From Oopsacas minuta (taxonomy: Eukaryota > Porifera > Hexactinellida > Lyssacinosida > Leucopsacidae), in contig JAKMXF010000244.1 in assembly GCA_024704765.1 (NCBI GenBank), positions 549,905 to 613,904 of the forward strand: 64,000 nucleotides of DNA. The letters run 5' to 3'. The number at the start of each line of letters is the position of its first letter. Positions within the stretch are counted from its first letter, which is position 1. Positions 33,690 to 44,847 of the stretch are shown piece by piece. Made by a program: the position numbers and the translations under genes. The notes beneath the pieces were generated by a model that saw only the letters and a list, made by a program, of their open reading frames with translations, made no database searches and was not told the DNA's origin.

Positions 33690-34009
33690 CGGTACAATTG
33701 CAGAATCTTACACCCCTAACTTTTTTAATGTAGTAAACAATCCCTATATGCACCGTTCAAGAACTCGTTGAGAGAAGTTGATAGAGCTAAAGAACTCCAA
33801 AATCGGATTAAAATTGATAGTGTTATGAAAAATTTACTCCCTAAGCCAAATCCTATGGGGAAAATTGTATTACTCACTATTGTCAAATTGTGTTGATTTA
33901 TACATTACAATTACCATAGGAATGCTCATACTGTTGATATTGCGGTTATACACGCTTGTTACTCTACTCTTTCATGCTCATTTGTTTGCTATTCAGTGTA
34001 TTTCACTAC
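33690..34009 (+). repeat. hAT1 5' sequence, one arm of an inverted duplication
   Basis: This block, plus 37185-37260 beyond the Transib insertion, is the inverted copy of 41335-41765. It runs ATTGCAGAATCTTACACCC ... TATTTCACTACAGGTA. The match is close (mid-90s per cent by eye). It supplies the occupied site, and the partner supplies the empty site. Confidence 0.8.
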
Positions 34010-34014
34010 AGGTA

Positions 34015-37000
34015 CACAGTGGTTTGAATGCAAAGAATAGACAAAAATAGATTTCATTTTTAATGGTTTAAACTCGTTCTTGTTTGTTTGGATAATGTTA
34101 ATTTCAAATTTCAATTCGATCGAATACATATAGCTCTCACAATATGAATTTAAAGAATCAATCAAAAATAGTTCTATTTGCGGTTTCAGTGATGCTAATA
34201 TTAGCACCAATTTAAGTTTACTTGAGAACGTCACAGAATTCTTCGAATCTAATTTATTTTATTTCCTCAACACAATTCAGTTATGCTAAATCTGATTTCC
34301 CATTTTCGTCAGTGTATCTTTACTAATTTGGATTCAAAGTTGATTTGATTAATGGTACTTTAGAGGTACAATATTTTTAAAAAAAGAACTTCCAAATGAC
34401 TGCAAAAAAACACACCACAAAACATCACTTAGAAATTAATTCCAAAATGGCATTATAATATCTAGAAAGACATATTAAAATGATACGCCCGAAACAGTGC
34501 GCAACATGAAAAATTTCAGCGAATTCCATTGTCACCTTTTTGTTGCTATGCAAGTTATATGCTAAATTTATCTACTCGATTGCAGCATTCCAATTACCAA
34601 TAAATATAATATATAAATACATGATTAATATGACATTAACAAATTGAATTTGCTGATTATCAACCGTTTACTACGTTTTCAATGACTCAAGAACTAACTT
34701 TCCCTAACTCTCATCTTGAATTTGCGAAGATATTGAAAGACAACAACAATTGTATCTCGACGACACTCAGTTTATTTGAGCAGAACTTTCAAATGGACTT
34801 CGAAGAAAGGAAACAATTGGAAGCAACGCTCCTCCGAGTAAGAACCAGGATCAGGAAGGCAAAGAAATCGCTAGATTGCTTAGAGGGAGACTGGTGGCAT
34901 TGTGGTATATCCATGGAACTAGAGTTGAAGAGGAACCGTTTTTATGATACCGTTGAGCTGTCCTCAGATGATGAAGAAGTCATATCCACACTCTGCAAAC
35001 CATAGGAAGAGTATTGACAATCTCACGATGCAACAACAACGCTCACGACTCTCAAATGTCTTGGAATCTATCAAAGCACTCTCAATCGTTGAGAATATTT
35101 CAGAAATCAAGATAGCTGCACTTGCCTTGCAACTACTATCGAACCAAACAAAACAGCGAGAAATAGCTAAAGTTTCAAAATCTGTAGTCTATAACAAGTT
35201 TTCTGGTCAATTCGGTAAACTATTGAAGAAAGAGCTCGATGTTACCAAGACAGTGTTCCTTGTAGATCTCCTAGAAATTGGCAGGAGGAATACACACAAC
35301 TCCGACATCACTTGCTATCTAGCGATATTCGTTTCCCGGAATACTATAGAGTAGTAGAAGAAAGAAACAGCATAATTTTACGTTCGGATATTCAGATGTA
35401 CCCCAATCCTGAAACTCCACTTGGTGTATATATGCCATATGCCCATCACGTCCGCCATACTTTTTGCAGGCTTATGTCTACGCTACCGCTACCTCCAGCT
35501 CAAGATTTTCCCCTGCAATTCCAGATAGCAGACGGATTAGATGGCTCTGGAAGTCACACTGTATATAATCAATCAAACACGAATACAGATACTAAGTCGT
35601 TTATCTTATTCTGTTTCAGAGCTGTAAAGATAATAAGCAATAGCGGTCGCGAACTCTGGAAAAATAACACTCCCAATTCTCCTTTTGCTCAACGTCCGAT
35701 TTTCCTCCTCGCTGCGAAAGAAAACGAAGCTAATATCAAGCGATTTATGGACGATCTAATCAATACTGATACTGATCTTATGAGAAGTGAAGGATTTACT
35801 CTTGGCCCTGATCAGTAAGTACGAGTCGACATTGTTCGATCAATGCTTGATGGGAAAATGGCAGGAATTCTATCTGGGGCAGGTGGGGCAAGTTGTCAAT
35901 TATGCACAGCAACACATAAGGAACTCAGTGATCGTGAGTTGATAATACAGGGATTTCTGTCAACAGGCACATTACTGATGCAATTCAACTTTTCGGTGAA
36001 TTAGAAGACAGCCATTCGTTCTTCTCACTTCCTTCAAACCAACGTTGTAACATAACGCACGAACCAACCTCAACAATAAACATCCTTCCAGCATCTCCGT
36101 TACACTCGTACACTGGCATTTTCAGGTGGTTCAATCTACTAATTTATCATTTGAATTGTGGAAAACGTACATGGTCACCGACATCTTTGGCGATAAAAAT
36201 TTCAATGATATTTGTCAGAAATCTGATTGAAGAGAAGACAGGAATGAGGATAGATCAGCCGAATGCAAGTGGAGGTACTAGCTCTACTGGTAGTGTAGCT
36301 CGTCGAGCATTTTCCTGTGATTCGAAATACATTGAGTGTGTATTGTCAGTTGTTGAAACAGAACACAAAGAAACACTTTCAAAACTACATACACACTTGT
36401 CAGCTATTCTTCGAATAATCAATTCAGACAGGATCATTAACACCGAGGTCTTTGGTGATCTATGACCGATACATATCTCTTGATCTTTGATTCATTACCT
36501 TGAGTGAGCATTACCCCAACATTACACAGGGTATTAGCTCATTCAGAAGAAATTTTGAAAGAGTTCAACCTTGGGCGAGGTCTGAAAAGTTTCTCTGAAG
36601 AGGGATCCGAGGCATGCAACAAGTTACTAAGAAAGTATAGGGAGAATCTTGCGAGGAAGTCTTCATTTGAAGATAATGCAATGGACATTTTCGTGAGACT
36701 GGCCTCTGAAAGTGACCGTGTATTGAATCAATTTCGTTCAAGTTTAGTTTGTGAAAGGTGTGGGGAACACGGCCACACAAAAAGAGCAAAGTGTTGTAGG
36801 GATAATACCGAAAATAGATTACTAGAATCTTCCATAGACGAAATTGTTGATTCACTTATAATTAATTCATAGATTCATTAAAATTTTAAATCTATACACT
36901 CTTATCCAAATACTATACAGGGTAATAGTATATATACAGAGTAGGAGATTTTTCTTATGAAGTGGAAATTTCTATGAGTTTTATTAAATAATTTTTAAAA

Positions 37001-37179
37001 TGTGACGTCATCATAATATGTGATGACTTCATATCCAGAAATCTAGAAGCCATAGAAGAAATTTGATTACCCCATTCGATTCCTCGGATACGATAACCTA
37101 TTCGCAAATAATACATTGCATATGGCTATCTGGTACTAGAATACCTATTCTTTACTAACTCCCATTTTAAACCACTGTG
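34015..37179 (+). mobile_element. Transib/RAG1-like DNA transposon, copy 2 (complete ends, dead gene)
   Basis: The 3165-bp element begins CACAGTGGTTTGAATG and, inward from the right, CACAGTGGTTTAAAATG. A perfect 5-bp duplication, AGGTA, flanks it (34010-34014, 37180-37184). The paralogous sequence at about 41430-41460 (minus strand TTTCACTACAGGTAATTCTT) has one AGGTA and no element, an in-window empty site that fixes the borders. The 3' non-coding 200 bp are clearly related to copy 1. Confidence 0.92.
34682..36872 (+). pseudogene. Transib/RAG1-core-like DDE transposase, copy 2, several breaks
   Basis: Colinear with copy 1 but clearly diverged. It has 'LEFAKILKDNNNCISTTLSL' at the start, 'DLLEIGRR', 'YPNPETPLGVYMPYAHHVRH', 'FQIADGLDGSGSHTVYNQ' (first Asp), 'ELWKNNTPNSPFAQRPIFL', 'ASCQLCTATHKEL', 'SPLHSYTGIFRWFNLLIYHL', 'GGTSSTGSVARRAFSC', 'LHRVLAHSEEILKEFN', 'SFSEEGSEACNKLLRKYREN' (final Glu) and the tail 'VCERCGEHGHTKRAKCC'. 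Breaks occur near 34990, 35290, 35818 (TAA), 35955, 36465 and 36500. Where copy 1 has a disrupted GT run, this copy reads GGTGTATATATGCCA in frame. TATA-like sequence lies at about 34605-34618. Confidence 0.88.
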
Positions 37180-37184
37180 AGGTA

Positions 37185-37864
37185 ATTCTTGTTACTTTAA
37201 AGGAAAGCTGGTTATTACATAATTCTGTCTACAACACTAAATATTATGCAACATTTCATTTAATATTATGCTTGCAACTAAATTGCATCCTGTATGTGAA
37301 GTCGTTCAAACGTACCAAACTTGCCAACTGTTCCGTTGGTTAGCGGGACACCACGATTTCTCGCCCCGAATATGTGTTGACTGCCAATGAGGCTAATGTC
37401 CAGCCAAAACTTGACAAAACCCTTAATTGTCCCTCTATTTTGTAGTCCAGTCTAATACAAATATGCTGCATCCAACGATGTCCCACTCAATTAGCCCCTT
37501 CTGTCCCGCTTTTTATCTTCACTCATGTTGGCAAGTATGGGGTTGACACTTGCCCTGTAATACCCCGATAATGCTTAGCCAGTGCAGAGCAAAAGTATCA
37601 AGTTTTGGATACCAAATATAATACATGTGGCATTTCTTGCCTGAACCAAATGTGCGGGGTCAAATGTCTATTATAGATAAACTTGAGCAAGTGTAATCAG
37701 TTTGTAACTGCAACACACTATCATTATAACGAAGTGTTCTGGACCGGTACGAACCCGGTTACATTTCGTGATCTGCAGCATTAGGATATATGCGGAGTAA
37801 GATCAATACTTTCAAGCTGGAGGAGGTTTATGAATCACTTTGTTATAGCGTGAGTTTAGCCATA
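37185..37864. other. hAT1 5' non-coding sequence between two insertions
   Basis: The first ~75 bp continue the block repeated at 41335. The remainder shows no gene. It is bounded by the Transib duplication and by the TA target of the DD37D element. Confidence 0.5.
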
Positions 37865-39176
37865 TAGGGTGACAATAAAGTTCTGTTACATTCGAATTTG
37901 CGAATAACTCCGAAACTATACAATAGATATCGTTCAAATTTCTCTTGAATATTAGTTATATAGTCCCGAATCATTCTACAAAATATTATTCAATATAGCC
38001 ATCCTTATTCTTAACAACGGAATGTATTCGTGTCCTAAATTTTAGGACTGCGACTCGCAGGTCTTCTTATGGCATGTTATTCCATTCTCTGGTTAATGCG
38101 TTCAGTAGCGACGCCAAACTTTTATGGGGTTTAGCACAAGCCCTCTTCTCTAAATTACCCCACACAGAATAATCCAGCGGATTGAGGTCCGTGCTGGAAG
38201 GTGGCCATTCCGTCTTTGACAAAAACTTGATATTTTGCCCCCTGAGCCAGGACTGAGTCGCATTTGAGGCATGCGCTGGAGCTGAGTCCTGTTGGAATAT
38301 CCATTCCTGGTTTTGAATAGGTGACGACCTGCATCTTTGACTTCCGGCTCGAGTATTAGCTTCCAGTACGTTTCTGAGTTTATTTTCACTCCTTTCGGGA
38401 TAAAAATCAGATTTGTCCTCGAATTGGCCGTCACTCCTCCACAAACCATAACAGATTGAGGTTCCTGGACTCGATCAACAAATTTAACCTCTTCAGGGAT
38501 GTCTTTAGCGGTAGTAGATAAAATCCTGTCATTTTGACGGTTCGTGGCTTCCTCTACAGTGAAGAGCTTTTCATCGGAAAAAAGAATCTTTTCAAAATCT
38601 TGGGTTCCGAGCCGCCGGAGGAACCCCTTGCATCTTTCGAGTCTCTTTTGACGAATTGATGGTGTCAGATGATGTACCGTCTTTCTTTTGAGAGATTTCA
38701 GTCCCAAGTCCTGATGTACGAGTTTTCTAAGCGATTCACGGTTAATTTCCAATTCCTTGGCCATTTTTCGCATCGAGCGTCTGTGATTTCGCGCAACTCG
38801 ACTTCTCACTGCCTTCCTGAGTCGGATGGATCTCGCAGTGGGTGGTTTGCCTGAACGAGCCTTGTCAGTTATGCCACTAGTCTCTTTGTATCGTTTTATG
38901 GTTCGATACACCAGCATTCTATTCACTTTCTCATGTTTCAGCTTCTTCAAAATTTCAGTTGGCGTATTACCGGACAAATAGTGAGTGATGATTTTGGACC
39001 TTGCATCTACCATGATTTAAGAAAAATGTACTGGATGCTAGACAGAATCAAATGCTATTGTAACTCGACTACACTCAAGTAAAGTTAACGAAAAAGGACT
39101 AGTGATTAGGGTTGCACTGTAAACATAGTAATTAGCGACTGTGCAATCAATGTAACAGAACTTAATTGTCACCCTG
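37865..39176 (-). mobile_element. DD37D Tc1/mariner element inside hAT1
   Basis: The ends are TAGGGTGACAATAAAGTTCT and, inward from the right, CAGGGTGACAATTAAGTTCT, each flanked by TA (37863-37864, 39177-39178). It is 1312 bp long with a single minus-strand gene at 38067-39013. Confidence 0.92.
38067..39013 (-). pseudogene. Tc1/mariner transposase, DD37D (maT-like), one frameshift
   Basis: The start at 39013 reads 'MVDARSKIITHYLSGNTPTE', followed by two helix-turn-helix units ('RMLVYRTIKRYKETSG', 'LEINRESLRKLVHQDLGLK'). The catalytic core has 'KILFSDEKLFTVE', 'PQSVMVCGGVTANSRTNLIF', 'WIFQQDSAPAHASNA' and 'WPPSSTDLNPLDYSVW', with 37 residues between second and third Asp, as in the DD37D (maT) group. 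A single frameshift near 38330-38345 separates the two catalytic halves. About 315 residues in all, full length. It cuts and pastes at TA (known). Confidence 0.9.
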
Positions 39177-39970
39177 TATAATTGATGTTAGCTTATAACG
39201 GAAGTTTACAGTACAGGGCCTTATGAGGTGGTGTAACAGGTTCGGCGGTCGCTCCGAACCAATAATTAGCAATGTATATTAATGGTGAGATGTGATGAAT
39301 GCTGCAACAGTAAGTTTGTGATTCCTGCGTCCCTACAATGCCAGGATTATTAGACAGTCAACTCCACTTAATTAGGACAAATTCAGGTAATCGAGTGAAA
39401 ATTAGTAACTCACTCAAGACGATTTTCTCTTGATTTAGGAAATTGTAATAAGCTACGTACTCGGTACATCGCCTAATTTGGGATTAATATGGCCAAATCA
39501 AATTCTGTTTACTAGTTATTGTTATCGGAAGACAATATAACGATCCGAATGAGAAAGTTATTTGATTATGGGATTATTTACATAAATTTTCTTTACAACC
39601 AACAATCACCTAAAATATGGTAAATATGCTTGAGATTAAACATGAGAAGTGTGGTAACAATATGTGGTTTCAGATGTAATTTCTATTGTATAGATTTTTT
39701 GATGTGTTCATAGTTATACAAGTATCAATTACATACAAAATTTAGTATAATTCGAATGCTGTTTGTCTGATTACTGAGTTGAACAACAAATGGTTTGGGA
39801 AAGTGGCATGCAAACCACATGTAATTATTACCTATAATTAAAGAATACATTCCAAACGATCATACAATGCATTTCGATCAATCTTAAGTCAAGTATAAAG
39901 GAATATCAGGGAAATATAACTAACAAATTCTAATTATTCGAGTTGTGATATTTCTATAATAGAATCCTTA
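39177..39970. other. hAT1 non-coding sequence up to the Merlin gene
   Basis: No gene is seen. A short imperfect palindrome, GGTTCGGCGGTCGCTCCGAA, lies near 39238. The left end of the Merlin element should lie in this interval, but I could not identify it. Confidence 0.45.
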
Positions 39971-40890
39971 ATGGCAGTTGCTTCATCGTTTCAACCTCTG
40001 CTGATTCCTACAATATTTTCAGTTATTGAAGAAATTACCTTAAAACAACTTTTTCAGAATATCACTATTGATGAAGATACTTGTATAGCATGGCTCAAAA
40101 GTAACGGACTTTTAGCTACCGGGATCATGTGCAAATGCGGTATAATTATGCGATCCGGAACATTTTCAGGTATTGCAGATGGGAAGGGGTGGAGGTGCAC
40201 GGAAAAGTCATGCAAAAAATTCGCTTCCATGAGGATTGGCTCATTCTTTGAAGGTGCTCATATACCGTTAACTGAGTTGGTAGAATTTCTCTATTTCTGG
40301 GCCGATAATCTGCAAACTACTGCCTTTTTACACAAGAATCTGGGGTGGGGAGAGCATACTATAACAGACTGGAAGAACTTCCTCAGAGACCTATGTGCTG
40401 AGGAATTTTTAGTCAATCCTCAACCAATTGGAGGGCCTGGGCATATTGTAGAAATAGATGAATCAAAGTTTGGACATCGAAGGTATTCAAGAGGTCGTAT
40501 GCTATCAAGTCAATGGGTATTTGGAGGAATAGATAGGAGACAAAAGATATCTTTATGATACCTGTTCAAGACAGGTCGGCTGCAACATTAGTTCCTCTCA
40601 TCCAGAGATATATTCTTCCGGGCACTACCATACTTTCTGACGAATGGGCTTCGTATAATTCTATCCCCGCTGCAAGTTTTCAGCATCTCACCGCCAACCA
40701 TAGCCTCCATTTTGTTGACCCTACTACAGGTATACATACGCAAACAGTTGATAGTACATGGGGTGGTGCGAAGAAATGGCTGAGGAATTGCATGACTACT
40801 AACCCCATATCTTTAGATACTCACTTATCTGAAGTTTGTTGGCAGAATAATGTGGAGAAGCTAGTTTCTCCAACCTTATCATGGAAATAA
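39971..40890 (+). pseudogene. Merlin (IS1595/ISXO2-like) transposase with one frameshift
   Basis: About 306 residues. The N-terminal part has a zinc ribbon with 'CKCGIIMRSG' and 'WRCTEKSCKKFASMR'. The catalytic part has 'GGPGHIVEIDESKFGHRRYS' (first Asp), 'YILPGTTILSDEWASY' (second Asp) and 'GIHTQTVDSTWGGAKKWLR', where the usual acidic third residue (Glu in related Merlin proteins) appears as Asp. A single-base loss near 40540 shifts the frame; the relic at 2.1 kb has the longer version 'DRETKDMFMI'. It ends with TAA at 40888-40890. The family moves DNA with 8-9 bp duplications; I could not place its terminal repeats here. Confidence 0.88.
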
Positions 40891-41334
40891 GGAAGCAATA
40901 TCCAGTTGTCTAACTGTACCATACTTATGCTTTGGTGATTCTTTTGTAGCAGTACTTGTTATATTGTAGATTTGTAGTTAAAGTAGTGGATAGAAAGCTT
41001 AATACTAATTAGTTACTCCAAATATAACTACTACCCATAGTATTATATCCAGCCATGGTGTGTCATATATTTAATATTCTGTCCACTATCATAAGTAGAA
41101 ATCCATCAAAACTTTGTTCCAACATTACTAACGCACCTGGAGAGAAGCTGGATCAATAACTATGCGATTAAATAGTACATGAATTATTTCTAACATTGAT
41201 ACGAACACAAACGAATGATCAAAATTGGTTTGCCTTGGCCGGAGTAATACAAATTAAACTACCATTTTAGGAAACACAGAATATATGCAAATATATGCTT
41301 CATATCGGGAATTCCATTAACTAGGTCGAATTAT
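40891..41334. other. Non-coding 3' flank of the Merlin gene
   Basis: The first ~30 bp after the stop (AATATCCAGTTGTCTAACTG) are shared with the Merlin relic at 1.1 kb. At 41311-41334 a pogo-like end reads CTGTGGCACCTCGATAATTC on the minus strand. No gene is seen. Confidence 0.5.
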
Positions 41335-41765
41335 CGAGGTGCCACAGTATAAAATATTCAATGCAATGTTGCATTGTATATTTAGTGTTGTAGACAGAAT
41401 TATGTAATAACCAGCTTTCCTTTAAGTAACAAGAATTACCTGTAGTGAAATACACTGAATAGCAAACAAATGAGCATGAGAGTAGAGTAACAAGCGTGTA
41501 TAACCGCAATATCAACAGTATGAGCATTCCTATGGTAATTGTAATGTATAAATCATACAATTTTGACTATAGTGAGTAATACAATTTTCCCAATAGGATT
41601 TGGCTTAGGGAGTAAATTTTTCGTAACTTTGTCAATTTTAATCCGATTTTGGAGTTCTTTAGCTCTATCAACTTCTCTCAACGAGTTCTTGAACGGTGCA
41701 TATAGGGATTTTTTACTACATTAAAAAGTTGAGGGTGTAAGATTCTGCAATTGTGCCATTTAATC
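41335..41765 (-). repeat. Inverted duplicate of 33690-37260 with an empty Transib site
   Basis: Read on the minus strand it follows the hAT1 5' sequence at 33690-34014, passes through CACTACAGGTAATTCTTGTT without any insertion, and continues as 37185-37260. It is therefore a paralogous unoccupied target for Transib copy 2, with one AGGTA. Confidence 0.85.
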
Positions 41766-42002
41766 AAACAAAGCAATTTTGGAATACCAATGCATAATAT
41801 AATAGATAAGTAATTTAATGGTAAATCATAATATATTCCAGTTCCCAGTACTTTGTTGAATTAGGAACACTACTAAAGGCCGAACAAAAACGTTAGTTCA
41901 CAATAGGTAGGGGGCAAGTGCCCCCCCCGTGGCAACGCCACTGTGGAGGAGCCCGGCCAGAAATCTTGCTAGGGGGAGTCATAAATTCTGTCGCCGGCCC
42001 TG

Positions 42003-42888
42003 CTGCTATAGGAATTGCACATAGTGGTGAATATCTTACAGCAATTCTTATGCAGAAATTGCCCCCAACTCTAAAGGGACCGATTTCTGCCTATTGAAAT
42101 CTTATTGCTGAAATCGTTCCCTCCATTTAAAAGTGTAATTCTAATGATATGTTAGCATCTATTGATACTGAAAATACCTTTTTCTCCACTTGTGTTATTG
42201 GTCTTGCAGGGGACTGTTTTGAGTAAACTTGTTTGGTGGTAATACTAATGATTACATAAGGTAATTCATAACACAACAGCCTAACGAGATTAAAACTAAT
42301 CGTTAGTATCTGTCAAAACATACAGAATGCAGTTAATGCGACCTAAAGGTATGTCACGACTCTTGTCTGATCTGGTAAGCTCTGGATTCTCCGTCCCTCA
42401 TACATATATTTACCCGTAATTGGTTATCTTCCTATAAAAGTGAAAACCAGCATAAATGGCATAGCCAAGTAAATTGTAGAATAAAACCTTGTTAGCGTGT
42501 TTAGGTATAAAATCTTTTTGATTTGTGATTGTTCATGTGGAGATGACAAACTACAAGAATTAAAATTGGTGATATTGGGACAAATTCCTACGAAAATTCT
42601 CTCTATATTCACACCTTCATCTCTACATTTCAAGAAGCTATACCCTGAACTAATTTGTCTATCTATACATGTCTGGAGTACATCTTTAAGCTTGTAAATT
42701 GGAAATTCAAAAGTTTCCCCATTATTCTTAGGACGGTTGAATAGAAGTTTCATTACTTTACTGCCATATTCTTTGTTCTAATTCTATAACTAGAATGCAT
42801 TATACTACTATAGGCAAATCGAATTCTACTAGATTGAATTATCTTCCAAAGATTTTTAGATTAATATATTTTCAGTGTTTTACTACTA
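42003..42888. other. Gene-free stretch to the right of the hAT nest
   Basis: It begins with the hAT0 duplication CTGCTATA. An open frame of 109 codons at 42424-42753 (-) has no recognised motif and no upstream signals, so I do not call it. Confidence 0.45.
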
Positions 42889-43921
42889 TGGAAAAATCAG
42901 TGGAAAGGAGTGCAATGTTATGTGGTCCCTCTTGAAGCAAGAGAAGTCGGCAAAGAGATTCTTCGTGAAACGCGAGAAGTTTGCGGGGGCGATTGCCCTT
43001 CCAAACCCACTGTTTACTTGTGGATTCAATGTTTCGAGGATGGCTGGAACACGGTTGATAACTACTGATACCCCGACGGTCCAATATTCATGGGATACCA
43101 GGGGAATATCGACCTGATCTGCCTTAAAATTGATATAGTTAGACTCTTACTGTCAGGAAGTTAGAAGAGACCCTGTGTATACCTAAAACAACCATCCATC
43201 GCATTCTATCCGAGACTTGATGATGATCCGTGTTGCTGCTGGGTGGGTGCCTAAACTTTGACCGATGAAAATAAGCGCCAAAGATTAGATATATGTCGTA
43301 AATTCCTGAACTCATGGAGAGAGGAGAAGGACTTTCTTGATCGCGTAGTCACCAGGAATGAATCGTGGTTTCATTACTAAGAACCAGAAACAAATCTCAG
43401 AGCAATCAGTGAAGAAAACGCCATGAGCGTACCCCAACCAAGCCGAAGTCCAAAAAGTTCACAGGAAAGAGCAATGGCCAGTATATTTTGGAATAGAGAG
43501 GGCATAGCTAACGGATTGGATACCTGAGAAAACAATCAACAGCGATTAATATATAGCTAATTTGGAAGAAATGCGGGCAGCAATCAAGCCTGAACGACGT
43601 GGGAAACTATGCAGGAAAGTTGTTCTCCAACATGATAATGCTAGGCCTCAAGCCAGTACTCTAACTACCAGGTGGCATTAGACGTTTGGGCTTTGGGTGT
43701 CTTCCGCACCCTGCCTATAGTCCAAGCCTGGATCTTTGGAGAAATGATAAGGCCGCTTCGTAGGAAAAGATTTAAGGAGTTTAGTACCCTGAGTTCTGAG
43801 GTAGAACTATAGGAAAAGGGTATCCCAAAAGAATTTTTCGCTACAGGCATGACAAAAACCAGAAGGGTAAGACTGGTGCATAATATTCAAGGGGAGTATA
43901 TTCAAATTTTGAGAGTGTTTT
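42889..43921 (+). pseudogene. Heavily decayed mariner transposase relic (irritans-like)
   Basis: Scattered frames give 'REVCGGDCPSKPTVYLWIQC' (helix-turn-helix, near 42985), 'NSWREEKDFLDRVVTRNESW' and 'FHY' with the first catalytic position (Asp appears as Asn, 'RNESWFHY'), 'ASIFWNREGIA', 'VVLQHDNARPQAS' (second Asp, near 43620), 'RPLRRKRFKEFSTLSSEVEL' and 'GEYIQILRVF'. The order matches Himar/irritans-type mariner proteins. Many stops are present and terminal repeats were not found. It is a different lineage from the three 1333-bp mariners. Confidence 0.75.
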
Positions 43922-44847
43922 AGTTTGAAATCTATTCCTATTCTAGTTTTATGATTATTAGTCCTAGGAATTATGGGAGAACCCTTGTATGTCTATTCGT
44001 TTTACAGAAATACAGGAACTACTCCAGACTGAGACTTAATCTTGTAAAATTGGAAAATAAATGTAGATCCCTATGATCTGCATTATGTCCCTTCACAGCC
44101 CCAAAAGTCATAGCTAGTATCCATAATCTGAAAATTTAACTTGGTTGCAAACCATCATCTTAATTCACTAGTGTTTCGAGCTCTAACCATTGATATAACT
44201 GTTTGCAGATCTGATTATATTGAAGTAGAAGACAACATGGGTTTACGAGTTTGAACCAATGTATTCTCCTCCCCAAGGAGTACAATAATTATTCCTCGAA
44301 CATCTCTGAATTAATGTGCACTCTGATTCTGAAAATTTCAAATCTAGCTTATCAATTACGCTAGGTATAATTGGCTGATTTGTACTTAAGAGTTGTTCGA
44401 TTACAAAGAGGACATTGGTAGTATAGTATGTGCTCTTTCTTTCTCACGTGGTGTATGCTCAAAATCTTCACTTGTATAATAGTATTCTAGTATCTTTACG
44501 TTCTTGCTTTCAATATACCATTTGCTAAGAATCTCAGATATTTCTACAAGTAGGTTAGTGTCTTAATCATAAAGACCAGTATCTTTTTAATAAATTGAAA
44601 GATAATGCTGCAATCTCCGATCGTACAAATCTTTTTTGTAAGGTATATGACAACTCTCGTGAAGATCATTATGGAGTGGGGAAAGTGGTGTTTGTGTTGA
44701 TAGATTCTGTTTTTACATCTCTCATCAACAAGAGTTGGTTAATTATCTCTTTTTGGGATTGAACATTGTCTTGATCTTTGGTTGTGAGTACTTCTTCTGG
44801 AGTGGAGAGTGGAGGGGTTATGGGTGAATTACTCTCGCCGATCGATA
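43922..44847. other. Unassigned stretch with a polar open frame
   Basis: The minus strand at about 44843-44669 reads 'ESNSPITPPLSTPEEVLTTK' and 'QSQKEIINQLLLMRDVK', which looks protein-like but matches nothing I know; its apparent Met lies in mariner 2. It could be a fragment of a host gene or transposon cut by that insertion. Nothing else is recognised. Confidence 0.4.

Larger units (their letters stand above)
26749..41943 (-). mobile_element. hAT1: hAT element inside hAT0, itself carrying five insertions
   Basis: The ends are CAGTGGCGTTGCCA on both sides (inverted, 14 bp identical), flanked by TGGAGGGG (26741-26748) and TGGAGGAG (41944-41951), a 7/8 match to an 8-bp duplication. The minus-strand transposase runs from 33663 down to about 26900. 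It is cut by mariner 1 (27188-28520) and hAT2 (30412-33608). The 5' non-coding side holds Transib copy 2 (34015-37179), a DD37D Tc1/mariner (37865-39176) and a Merlin gene (39971-40890). Without these the element would be about 5-6 kb. Confidence 0.78.
26060..42002 (+). mobile_element. hAT0: outermost hAT element, expanded by a nested hAT
   Basis: The ends are CAAGGCCGGCGACAG (left) and, inward from the right, CAGGGCCGGCGACAG, flanked by a perfect 8-bp duplication CTGCTATA (26052-26059, 42003-42010). Its own sequence is only about 740 bp (26060-26748 and 41952-42002), with an N-terminal hAT fragment at 26380-26480. All the rest is hAT1 and its own insertions. GC-rich blocks next to the ends are typical for hAT. 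It was non-autonomous before hAT1 entered. Confidence 0.82.

Noticed and set aside
33720-34050. Small open frames on both strands next to hAT1 and Transib copy 2
   Set aside because: They span the hAT1/Transib junction or its empty paralog and contain no protein motif.
42424-42753. 109-codon open frame on the minus strand
   Set aside because: No recognisable motif, splice sites or upstream signal, and AT-rich DNA gives such frames by chance.
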